From Burhinus oedicnemus (Eukaryota > Chordata > Aves > Charadriiformes > Burhinidae), in assembly GCA_008921705.1 (NCBI GenBank), contig VFFE01007080.1, positions 738,493 through 802,492 of the forward strand: a DNA stretch of 64,000 bases. The letters are read 5' to 3'. Made by a program: the position numbers and the translations under genes. The notes beneath the pieces were generated by a model. That model was not told the origin of the DNA. It ran no database searches and was given only the letters and a program-made list of their open reading frames with translations. Shown one piece after another: positions 1-10,882 of this stretch (position 1 is its first letter; each line of letters opens with the position of its first letter).

Positions 1-1300
1 ACCAGAGCTGGGTGGGGAAAAAAAAAAAAAAAAAAAAGGTGGGAAAAAAACCCCAAAACCCCGCAGTTGGGGCTTTGTGGGTGCCATAAGTGGGTCAAGC
101 TCGGTGCCAGCACACGCGAAGGTGGCCGGGGCCACGGTGCCGCAGAGACCGCGGGGCAGGCAGCGGCATGGGGACACCGGCCACCATGCCCGCAGCTCTG
201 CCGGGTCACGCAGCGAGCTGGTTAACGAGGCAGCCGCAGCAAGGATTCCTCTTCTGGCACCAGGGAGGCCCGGTTGGGGTGCAGGAGGCGACCGTCACCC
301 TCCCCGGGCCTGCGACACCGCCTGCGCCAGCGCTGCTCACCGCGCGGCACGCGCCGAGGCTCCCGGGAAAGGCAGCCCTGGATTGGCGAGAGCCAGGGCC
401 CAGGGGAGCTGCGGGGCACTGACGTTATTGTAATTCAAGTGGAAATGTTTTTATTAATGCCAATAAACCATGGAAGAGCATGAACCGGTTGTCTGGGAGC
501 ACCACGCGGTGCCGGGGGCACCGCCGGCCTGGACCAGCAGCGACCCCGGCACAGCCGTGGCCCCGCGTAGCCGCGGCCGCTTGGTTTTACGGGGGGAGCA
601 GCAGTGGCAGCGCTATTTTTACTCCTGGCAGCCCATCACTCCCCAGCTCTGCAGGGAAAGCCGCAGCGAGCGCAGCCCAGGAGCTGCTCGCCGTGATTTG
701 GAGCTTCTCCCTGCTCCGGCTCGCAGGATGAGAAACAGCAACAGGCCAGGGCAGGCTCCCGCCCTTCCTGTCTCGGAAAGTCCTTTGGGCGGAAAAAAAG
801 GATTTAAAAAAAAGAAAAAACCAAACCCGTGCTGAACAACAGATTGCGGCAGCTCGGCGCTCTCGCGCCTGCAGCGTGGGGTTGTGGCTTCCCTGCGCTG
901 GCGTTACCGCAGGAAGCATTCGTCACCGCGCGCGGGTTCGCTGCTCCCGCGAGCCAGGGAGAACCCTGTCCCCAGAAACCGTCTTCATTCGGCTCCAAAG
1001 GCAGCGGCTCCTTTCTCTGGTAGGGGGTTTGTGCCCCCGAGCAGAGCCCGCTCACGGCCAGGACAAAGGTCATTTTATTTGTGCAAACATTGCAAAACCA
1101 TTTCACCCAGTGTTTGCCTGCCCCAGTTGGCCAGGGCCAAGCCCAGCACCGCTGGCAGCCACCCGGTCACCGTCCTGCCCGGGGGTCACACTGTCCACGC
1201 CATTCCCAAGCCGTGACACAGCACCGTGACTCAAAGCCCCCCATGGCAGGACACGATGGCAGATAAATCTCTGCTGCCCAGCTGGGACGGGACTCCAACA
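1..1300. other. GC-rich region without a recognised gene
   Basis: The stretch starts with an A-run (about 18-38) and is then GC- and CpG-rich to about 1.25 kb. Short open frames exist on both strands, but they overlap each other, have no splice-bounded structure and resemble no family I know. The composition fits the edge of a CpG island or the 3' end of a neighbouring gene. From 1.3 to 2.4 kb the sequence becomes ordinary mixed composition and I see no feature in it. Confidence 0.4.
450..467. terminator. Opposed polyadenylation signals
   Basis: A minus-strand AATAAA (TTTATT at 450-455) and a plus-strand AATAAA (462-467) lie within 20 bp of each other at the end of the GC-rich block. This arrangement could mark the tail-to-tail ends of two transcripts, but AATAAA is common by chance and no coding exon could be tied to either signal. 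Confidence 0.25.
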
Positions 1301-3154
1301 CCATCAACATGGTACCTCTGTTTTTTAATTACAGGAGCTCCTTAGAGTAACGAAACCTTTGGCAGAAGGAGGTGATTGGCTTTACCAGCCAGAGGACAAC
1401 CACCCATGGGTGCCCACCTCTGTGCCCGTCGCCCACCGGGTGATGAGAACAGCCGACAGCGACGCAGCAATCGGGGGGCTTTCTGCCATTCTCCAAACAC
1501 ATCCCATTTCAACACAGAAAGCAAAGCATGGTTTGTCACAAAGGGAGGTGTAGGAGGGGAAGTTCAGCACTTCGAATGCTGGAATCGCATTCAGGCTGGA
1601 ACAGTTTCACATAGGAAGCAGGTGATGCTGCAACAGTGGAAAAGAAATTAGGACAAGTTACTGGAAAATAACAGAATTTGAGGAAAAAAAGGCTGCGTAA
1701 GCCTGCAGTAGCTGTGGAGACAAAGACACTGAAACCCAACCCCTTGCACCGCAGCTACTGAGGAACCACAAAACCTTCTCACTGAAGCCTTTTCAGGACC
1801 TGGACATAACATATAGATGTCAAATCAGAGTGAAGCACCTCAGATTATCCCGTACCCGATCACGTGAAAAAGCAAACAGCAGCAGTGAGAAGCTTTTAGT
1901 GCAGCAGCAGCCACCTTCTCCCCCGCTGCTCCCCGGGTCCTTCCCTCTACCCAAGGCGCAGCCCTCACCACCCAGCAGCAGCCGCTCTTGTCCCACCATC
2001 CCCAGCACACTGGGGGAGCGGTGGTGAGCACCGAGGCTGCTTATCTGTGCTTGCTGCTATAAAATAATAGTCATCAGACACGTGGCTACAGCAGTTCTGA
2101 CCAACGTGCCTCTGTTTTGTTAAGGAAACTTCCCAAGAGGGAAGTAAACAAAGAGCGTTTAAACCAAAGCAAGAGATATTCCTGGCTGGGATTTGAAGCA
2201 CAAGTGAGTTGTGTTCCAGCCAGGCACTGAGCCTGCACCACTGGACACCCAGACAACGTCACAAGTATTTCATACGACTTTGTCACATTATGCCACATTA
2301 AATCCAATTTATTTTGTTCTAGTCTGGCAAGGCAGTTCCCAGCCAAACGTTCATGACTCTTCAACACTGCTGTAGGGAAAAATGTTGTTACAATGCAGCT
2401 GTATGAACACAGCCTACCGCTGGTGTATTTTAACACATTAAACTGCTTGGTATTTAAAAAGGGTTATATTTAATAAATGACAGCATGAACTACGTATGTG
2501 CAGCACAGTACAGCTGTCCAAAGAATCAAATGAAGCAACACAGACCATGGCAATTTGTGCTGCAAGAACCAAACCCAGCACTCCTCTGGCTTCCAAAGAA
2601 CTCTAACTTCAGCATCTCTACAGTCACCACCAAGAAAACTATTAAAAACCAACCAGGCAATGTAAGCATTTAGAATTCTATGATCTAAAAATACAATAAA
2701 AGTACACAGGACTCCAGATGGGGGAAGGAATGGGTGAAACTTCCAGAAATACTTACAGTGCCTTAGGTGCAAGTGTCATTTATTAAAAAAAATAAAAATT
2801 AAGCCTATCATTTTGCGAAAGCGCCTATGCCTGCACACTGGTTGGGGATACAGCTAGCCTGAAACTCGAGCATTTTAACCACAAGGGGAAGCCCATAGCA
2901 CAACCCCAGCGGGAAAAAATACCGTATTAGGTATTTGTCAGTTTATTGGTTATGAGTGGTTAACTTTCCCATGCTTGTCACAGTACAGAGCAGGACCCAA
3001 TGAATCAAGCCCTTCTCACTCCAGCGCTCCAAACATGGTCCGTGTCCCCTTCTACAGCCTCATCTGTAGTGGTGTTTCTCAAATTCATCCACACCACGTT
3101 ATACCAAACAGACTGCTTACTCATTGAATACATTCTGGAATAAAACAGTAAGTC

Positions 3155-3237
3155 ATTTCTGAAAAAAATTAAATATTTTATTTTTAAAAATTGTATGTTC
3201 CTGGCTCCTCTTCACAGCGTTCGGACTTCGTCTTCTT
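3155..3237 (-). ncRNA. Candidate 3'-terminal exon downstream of SFPQ
   Basis: A pyrimidine-containing acceptor ending TTGCAG is followed by a purine-rich segment starting at 3237. An AATAAA signal lies at 3177-3182 (minus strand). The 3' end at about 3155 is only an estimate, about 20 nt past the signal. No long open frame. Confidence 0.35.
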
Positions 3238-3559
3238 CTGCAAGTGCAAAGCACACAGTTAGCAAGAACATTAAAAACACCAGCAATCACACAGAACAAC
3301 GTGGAAAGGGAACCAGTGCATCACAACAGGCCATGCACCTGTCAGATGTTCTCTAGGATTCCAAGTTCTCATGTCAGACTTGACATTAAATGAACAGCAT
3401 TCACATTGTCATCGATCTGAAACGGCTTTGTGTTTTACTACCCTAGAAACAAGAGCAGCAGTCACAAACCACACACGATTCAACAGGAATTCACCAATTG
3501 AATCTCACTGGCTCCACGTCTCACAGGTTCAGTTGTGGCATACCTAAGCTGCTACTTAC

Positions 3560-3678
3560 CCATCACTTGTGAGTTAAGGTACTTTGCGTGTTGCTCCTCA
3601 CACAAGATTTTACATATCAGAAGTTCCCCCTTGTAGTTTTAGTGGTAAATTAGAGGGAAAATGTCATTAATTCCAGCT
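3560..3678 (-). ncRNA. Candidate non-coding exon downstream of SFPQ
   Basis: The 119-nt segment lies between an acceptor ending CTTGCAG (preceded by a plausible CTAAC branch-like motif) and a donor GATGG/GTAAGT on the minus strand. It is not open as a protein-coding exon over its whole length. Called on splice signals only. Confidence 0.3.
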
Positions 3679-4125
3679 CTGCAAGTTAGTTTATTTCCCT
3701 GAATCGCTACCTGCTTGTGCTCTTGTATTTGCTAACTCACCTTCCAGGTTATTTTGAAAGTTCAATGTTCATTAAAATATTTCAGAAAAGTAGCATTGTA
3801 ACAACTTTTAGTTAGATTAACATTTGAGAAGCAGCTGCTCTATTGTTCCCCTTTTTCCTTGCCGACAACCACCCACCCCACTCACTGCAGCCTGAATGTA
3901 GAAGTGGTTATTTCTTGTTTGACCATCTATAGCATTCAGAGGACAGAGTTCATTTGATGCTGCAGGGCTGAAAAGCCTCAAAAAATGGTTATATCCTGGC
4001 TCTAGAAAAGATTCAGAAATTTTATATAAAATTGAGATTAATCAAGGGCAAGTTTCAGACAAGAACTACATAACACATCACAGGGCAACAGGCTACCGAG
4101 CACTGTAAGGACATCAACGACTCAC

Positions 4126-4200
4126 TTGCTCACTTCTTATCTTGGTCCCTCCACATATCACCGGGCATCATGCTGGATGTGCTCATGCTCAGCTCCTGAA
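4126..4200 (-). ncRNA. Candidate non-coding exon downstream of SFPQ
   Basis: The acceptor TTTTTCCAG (or TTCAG five bases further in) and the donor CAA/GTGAGT on the minus strand bound about 75 nt. A second donor, GAA/GTGAGC, lies 8 nt upstream at 4134. Tandem donors make the exact end uncertain. Confidence 0.35.
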
Positions 4201-4487
4201 CTGGAAAAATATTCAGAAGTTATACTCACAGTGATTTTGAAATCTTTTGTACAGACCCACATCTAGGAAGCTATTTTTAACCACTGCAGTCAAGATATCA
4301 AGCCCGGATGGAGTCTGGGTGCTTAGCCCCACAGCTTAACACAAGGTAGCAAGTTTTACTCTACACATTTCACATATACCGATTTCTCAATATTCACCAA
4401 GTCAAAGGCACTCAGTGACTGAACATCAAGAGTCCAGAAACCTTTATTATTTAACCCATTCAGAACAAGACTAGAAATTATGCTTAC

Positions 4488-4532
4488 TTCCCGTGGATGA
4501 GCACTCCGGTTTCACTCAGCTTTCATCTTCAC
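4488..4532 (-). ncRNA. Candidate non-coding exon downstream of SFPQ
   Basis: A 45-nt segment between the acceptor ATCCTTTAG and the donor GGGAA/GTAAGC, both close to consensus on the minus strand. Read in phase 0 it meets TGA after six codons, so joining it to SFPQ exon 9 would truncate the C-terminus. Probably non-coding. Confidence 0.35.
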
Positions 4533-7500
4533 CTAAAGGATAACAACTGAAGTTATTATAGTAATACACAGAAAATTCTGACCATTTCAAAACTAACTTA
4601 AAGATAAGGTTTTAAGATACATGGACTGATTAGTTATGAGGGGGAATTTACAAATTATTCCAAAATATTAAGTGGAAGAATAAGGGGCAGAAATAGGCTA
4701 GCCTAAACACTTGTAAAGAGATGAAGGAATATGCAGGTAGTTGACTGAAGAACTGCACCTCGTCTGAGCACAAACCGTAAATCACCAGTCTGAGTACAAT
4801 GAAGTTTGATTGCAGCCAGAGGTATACTATCCCTTATGTGAAGGCATTAACAATTTTGTCAAGCTACTTCAACTATTTTACCCTAGTCTGTCTCCTGTAG
4901 TAATGCCCTCTTTCTTCCCCTTCATGAAGGAGTGCAATGTCCCTGGACTCCTAGCAGCCCTCAGGTTCAATAGTCCTAGAAGTGCTTCAGAAGCCAAAGG
5001 AAGTCACTAGAGGTTAGCATTGTCAGTCGACTGCTTTTATGCTCGGCAACAGATTCTTCCCTTCTGAAGACCCACCCTTTTACTATAGCTAAGTTGAGGG
5101 CAAACTGCGATGGTCAGCAGCTAGGGATGTAGTAGTACAGTAGTGTTCTGTGCACACCTCTAGTTGGGAGGCAAATCACACCATGGTCGCATGATCTGAC
5201 CAGGCAGGGCGAAGTTCAAGTTTAGTCTCAAACCCACCACCTGGGTTTTATCATGGCCCTCAGGAGCAGAAGTATAGTATGCACGTTTTGTTTTCTATGT
5301 CATAGCAACAAACACCATGCATAAGGGATACTATATCTTTGTGCATCCTTTTAACACTCCAGATTCACTTATAGCCACACTCCTCCCAACCCTCCCCAGT
5401 TAGGTCTTCAGTACTGGTGTTCAGAAGCAACATTTATAGAGATGGGGTATTCACAGACCACTGCGGGATTGCACAGCCAAGTCCTAACGTGTCAATCATT
5501 ATCTAGCAGCAATGACAGAGGTGGGAGAAGGCCAATCCTCCCTTTTTTTCCTTTTCCAGTAAGCAGCTATTTAAAAGCCCCACTAGGTGGTATGGAAAGA
5601 AAAAAATCTGAAGCTAATTAGCTGATTCCAAACTTGCTAGTAGTGGAAGAAGCCAAGTAATTACCCAGAACAGCACACTTTTTAATGCATCCTTTCCAAC
5701 ATGCTTAGCCTCATTTAACATAATGGAACAAAACACTGGCCTTCCTGATCATGTCACTGCAGCTGGCAATGATTAACAGAGACATGCAACCCCATTACTG
5801 CTCAAGTCCTAAAACTACTCACAGGCCTCAGTGTTTAGCTATGGGGAAAACTGCAAGCAAATCAACACTTTGTATGCTTAATGTTACAGTAAAGCCCCCA
5901 TACACGCTATGCTGTGCTCTCTCCTGACAGCACCAGTATCTGGATCTGAGGGCCTAGCAGGTACGCATATGTATTCTGACACCACACTTCTGAGCTTCAG
6001 ATAAGCTTTTGAGAAAAAGTGTATTTACACACAGATAAAACCAAGATGAAACACAATGCAAGCACTTTAATGTCATTTCTTGTACCCACTTGTTACAGAC
6101 TGACTTAGAGCAGACATGACTATTTGCTTTTAAGTTAGCTACCACACCAAGTTTCATTACTGCAGACAGTCAGAGCTGGTATGAGACCCATGGTTCAGTC
6201 ACGAATTGCTTGCTCCAAGAGTGTCCAAAAACCTGCTAGTTCAAGTACATAGAACGAGGCAGATGTGCCAATAACCCCTCCACGACATTCCTGCAGGTCA
6301 AGTCAAGTATCCAGAGCACACTGGAAAAACTAGTCAGACCTGAGCACTGGTTTAAAGATAAATAATTCAGTTTTGCTACATGACAGTATACACACTGCCA
6401 TCAGTTTTGCTACTAAATTCTAGTCACAGGTAAGAGTAAGCCATCACAAAAAGCCAAACTGACTTTGTGACAAGCAGTGCCGCTGCTTGACTAGCTGGAG
6501 TTCGGCTACACTCATTGTGGTGTAACCAAAGACCTGTTATTATGATCTTAATGTGCAATTGCTACTTCAAGCTTTCAATGGAACATGAAAAGATAGCTAC
6601 AGCAGAGGGCAAGGCTGTCCAGCAGATCCCCTGTTCACCATCAAGAGTCTTGCCTGGAAGATAACACGGAAGAGTTCAAATGTGACAATAATACCAGAAA
6701 CAAGTATGCAAAGCAGAACTTTGCAGAACAAGCGGGAAAACACATTACAACACCTCTGAAATAAACTGAACATCAGACAAGAGCTAGATCATGTGCTGAA
6801 ACAAGAGACCTTGAAATTCAGGTTCAAGAGCTAATGCAAAAGAGCTGGAGATCAGCATGTCTGGAAATGTAAGCACATTAAATCCTGAAACACTACATTC
6901 AGTACTTCCAGTAATGAAGAGTTTAGAATTACATCCCCAAGACTGATGAAAAATGAACTTGAGTATTACACTACCAAGATGACTCTATGAGGCAGAAATA
7001 CAGAATGTCATCACTGTTAATTAAAGGCAGAGGAATGTATTATGCTTGTCAATCAAAGATTAAAATAAAGACAACTGCAATGTCCAATAAGCTCTGTGAA
7101 ACTGCTCACGGGGATATTCATATAAGCACTCATTTGAATGTCCTCAAATATATTCCAAATCAGTCTCAAAGCTGACTGTATCAGCAAGTGACTATCACGT
7201 AATGCACACAAGGCTAGAGCAGCGATTACTAACGCATTTCCTACTGAGCCAAGACTCTACAAAAGGATGCGCTGCAGATGGGCCATTTGGTCACTACAGA
7301 AAGTTTAAACAGTCCTTTTCTAGGCACTCATAGCACCTAGTTGACTAGTTAAGTGAGTTTAAGATCACATTCCCTCTTCCCCACAGAGCTCATCTAAGAA
7401 TATCTTCATTACATTGGAACTAAGAAAAATCCACACAAGCCGAGTCGTATGTACAAAGGAATCGGGTCTGAAAATACTTATCTAAGAATCACAGCAAGTT

Positions 7501-7684
7501 GCTTATTGACTCTGAACAAGACAAAGCTTAAAACCGAAAACCACGCAGCTTTGATGCAAGCTTAACATACAGGTATGAAGAGTGCTGCACTGTAATTCCA
7601 CAGTCAGAAGTGTGATGTCAGAATACCCACAGTATAAGATTACATAGAAAGTCACCAAGTTATATTATATTGCTTGTTACCTAC

Positions 7685-7740
7685 CTGTATGCAGTCGGCA
7701 ATGAGAATCTTGGAGCAAGCAGGAATACTACATCCGGGTC
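7685..7740 (-). ncRNA. Candidate exon downstream of SFPQ
   Basis: A 56-nt segment on the minus strand with the acceptor ACATTAG and a strong donor CAG/GTAGGT. It is open when read in the phase left by SFPQ exon 9, so it could extend an alternative C-terminus before running into a stop in the next exon. Evidence is splice signals only. Confidence 0.35.
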
Positions 7741-9480
7741 CTAATGTCCATTGCCATTTGTGGTACTACGTTCCTCACAGTTATGAACTGCAGAAATGCT
7801 GGCTAAGTGCAGTTATGTAGCAGGCCACTAGTTTTTAAGTGTAAATTGCAGTCTCAAACTCCAGCAAAAACTTGCTGCCACAGTAAACGGTTGCCAAGGA
7901 GAAGCCACGAATTTTTCTACCACAAAAATACCACAAAATCTCAAAAGCAGTTTCAGTTTCTCATCAGCTGTATAAATGATTAGTGTAATGTGTCTACACC
8001 AGAAGATAAGATTATTCTGTATTCACTTCTGAGAAAGCGTGAAGATATATGTATAGCAATACCAGCTTCTACATGCTACAGTTTTTAGAAATCTAAGTGT
8101 CAAAATGGGCTCAATTTTGATAAAGCGAGCTAAATTGCAACAGCCAATGTCCTCCAAGTCCAGTACAAAAATGTGTGAAGTGATCCAGACCATCCAAAAA
8201 CAGGTCTGACCAATGAAGCACTTTTCTAAGTGGTTTTAAAGATTCAATTATATATAAATCTGATTTTATGAAAAAAGTCCAAAACCTGATAGAAACAGAT
8301 CAAAGGAACATAACTTTCTCGCCTCCCACGTTTAGCAACTTTATCAGATTTTAAAGTTGACACGTTTGCCAGCTTTTAAGACACCACCTTTAAAAAGTCT
8401 TGAAAAGAAGTTGGCTAGTTAATTGTATGCCTGTTTAATACATGCAACTCAAAGCAGAACTTATTTTAGAAATTCTGCTTATGCAGCTACAACAAAGCTA
8501 GATTTAACCAAACTTTCAGATGTTTTGAAAACTGCCAAATCTTTCAATGTATTTACTAATCATGGTTTTGCAACTCAGCCTTTTTTAATACCTAGCAACA
8601 GTAGCTTACGTACAAAACAGGGGTACCAAAAGACAACCTCTGTAAGGTACAAGGACATCAGCATCCTTCACTCTTCCAAGTTACAGAACTACAAAAGAAC
8701 ATACTTTAGGATATGCACCAGCATCTCTTTAATAAAGAATGACATGTAATCTGAAAAATAAACTGAAAAAATTAATTTAATGTTTACGTTCAGAATTCCC
8801 CATCTCAGACACCTTCACCTTTTGCGGGTGTCCCATGAACACCCTCAGAAAACATATGCATTATTTAATACTACTCCAATAAAGCAAATTGCATCGGTAC
8901 TGCTGATTTTTAAACTAAGTATCCAATACAAGTACTCCCAAATAGTTGGCCTGCAGTTTAGGAACTGCCAATTCGGAATTTCCTGAAGAGCAATTCATTG
9001 TTGTAGCATGTTATCAACCCCCAACCTTTTCTGGGAAAATAAGAAGCATTCACCAAACAAGCTGAGTCGCTATTTAGTGCGCTTAATATTCAAAGTCAGT
9101 GGTACCTGGTTATCAGCATTTCACAAAATGCTATTTTTTCCCATTTAAGGAGTTAACAGCACTTAGAGTACTTCAAGAGGGATCATCTGCACTCTTAAAA
9201 TACTGCAATCTAACACTCAAGTTTTAACCACAGAGAAAATTTAGCATAGAATTTAGAATTAGCCAATGCTTAGCACAACAAATGGAAAGATCTTTGGAAG
9301 ATTAAAGCTACTCACAGAATGCTCGGTGGTTGGGGAATCCTGTGAAGTACAGCCAAACTAAGTTTACCTAATTTGTGCCAAGCAGGCTGATGTATCCTGC
9401 ATTAACACCAAGGTATTTTGCACTGGGAAGTCACGTTCCCAGCTTATCTGGTACAATGTAATAATAAGCAAAGCAACTAC

Positions 9481-9514
9481 CTCATCAATGAGTCCAGAAT
9501 GCTTTGATATTCTT
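9481..9514 (-). ncRNA. Weak candidate micro-exon downstream of SFPQ
   Basis: A 34-nt minus-strand segment between the acceptor AAGCCCCAG and the donor GATGAG/GTAGTT. The size is at the low limit and the donor is imperfect, so it may well be chance. Confidence 0.15.
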
Positions 9515-10452
9515 CTGGGGCTTAATAAAATGAAGAGCAAACTAACGAATTCATCAAATCTTCTACAAAAGAACCTTAAAGGGAGTTTATTTGTACTGTG
9601 TAGTATTAACTATTAAACTCCAGATTCAGATACTACTTTTGATGCATTATCTCCAAACATCAATAATAAAAGAGCAATAACCATCATGCAAGCAAGCCAA
9701 TTTCTGTATTTTACATACAGGTTTTTCAGATTTGCCCACCAGCTACACGATTGAATAGTTCCTGCAGTCCCCATTATACAAATGATTGTATTCTGAACTA
9801 TGCAAATTAGTCCACTCAATTAGCATGAGGACATAAGCAAGTTAACCTTAATCACTCAAGTAACACTTCTGGTCTTTTTGCCAAGCAATTTCAGGTGAGT
9901 ATACAATACGGAGCAAGGCCAGATCCTGTAATCTCAGACAGCTTAAGAGCATATAAATATCACATTAACAATCCTTTAGTTAGGAAGTCAGCCAATACAA
10001 CTCATTCTATGAATTTATTTTAAAATAACCATTGCTAGTCTTCTGCTTAAAGTCTTTAAAAGATTCCAAGCAGTAACTGCCAAGGTGGTTAAGTGCTACC
10101 ATCCCACCACCCATTATCCATAGCTAAAATATGAAATTCGTTACATACTGCACTACTTGCAGTGTAGCTTTAATTATTGTATCTTACAGCACTTGCAAGA
10201 TTTCCATTTGCTTTCTTATTGCAGCACAATTAATGCTCAAAAAATCTGCACCTGCTGGAAAGTGAGGCTATTATTTGACCCAATCTTTAGCTAGAGGCAT
10301 TACGGGAAGAGGTCTCACTCTTCACTACAGTTCCACACCCTGGTCTAGTTTGACCTCTACTCAAGACTCTTGGTTTACTGCGGAAGGTGTGGTATTTAGC
10401 CTCGTATGTTTAACCACGAATGGCAAGAAGAGTTACTACATTGAGTTTTCTA

Positions 10453-10458
10453 TTTATT
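10453..10458 (-). terminator. Proximal SFPQ polyadenylation signal
   Basis: This is the first AATAAA (minus strand) after the SFPQ stop codon at 10745. It gives a 3' UTR of about 300 nt. Usage is inferred from position only. Confidence 0.5.
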
Positions 10459-10744
10459 TGAAGCACAGTAAAAAAAAGTTGGTACACTTTGGGAATTCAG
10501 TGGCACAAGGTACACTGCCATCAAGTTAGGGACGTTATACATCAAAAAAACAGCTAAATTTGTTTTGAAACACTGCATTACATAATTAAATTGTACTCGC
10601 CCAAACAGACCACTTACAAATATTAGGTCAGTAAGTTTCTAACATCCATAAAAACGTAGCTTTCTTACTAAAATGCAAGAATTAAAAAGTTGGTGTCTAA
10701 ACAAGACAGACAAAAACAAACTGGAATGAAACTACAGGTCACAT

Positions 10745-10882
10745 CTAAAATCGGGGCTTTTTGTTTGGGCCTTCATATTCTTCTCTCCCTCTACCATATC
10801 CTGTTGGTGTTCCAGGCCCCATTCCTCTAGGACCCTGGCCACCCACAGGCCCCGCACCTCCCTGCCCAAAGCGTTCAGGACG
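10745..10882 (-). CDS. SFPQ: SFPQ coding exon 10 (terminal)
   Basis: Acceptor TTCCAATAG. 46 codons including TAG. Encodes the Gly-rich tail from [11 protein letters not shown] to NKKPRF, the basic nuclear-localisation end typical of SFPQ. Confidence 0.95.
   Translation of the reverse strand, partial: RPERFGQGGAGPVGGQGPRGMGPGTPTGYGRGREEYEGPNKKPRF

Larger units (their letters stand above)
2450..10744 (-). other. SFPQ downstream region (putative extended 3' transcript)
   Basis: About 8.3 kb downstream of the SFPQ stop codon, AT-rich and with no transposable element that I recognise. No open frame here resembles a protein. On the minus strand several short segments are bounded by good splice acceptors and donors (listed separately), and the chain ends at an AATAAA near 3.18 kb. 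From memory, the human SFPQ locus also has transcripts running several kilobases past the main stop codon. That these are SFPQ exons is inference; they could belong to an independent minus-strand lncRNA. Confidence 0.4.

Noticed and set aside
2660..2690. ATTCTATGAT resembling the CR1 3' terminal repeat
   Set aside because: Only one partial copy and no CR1-like sequence next to it.
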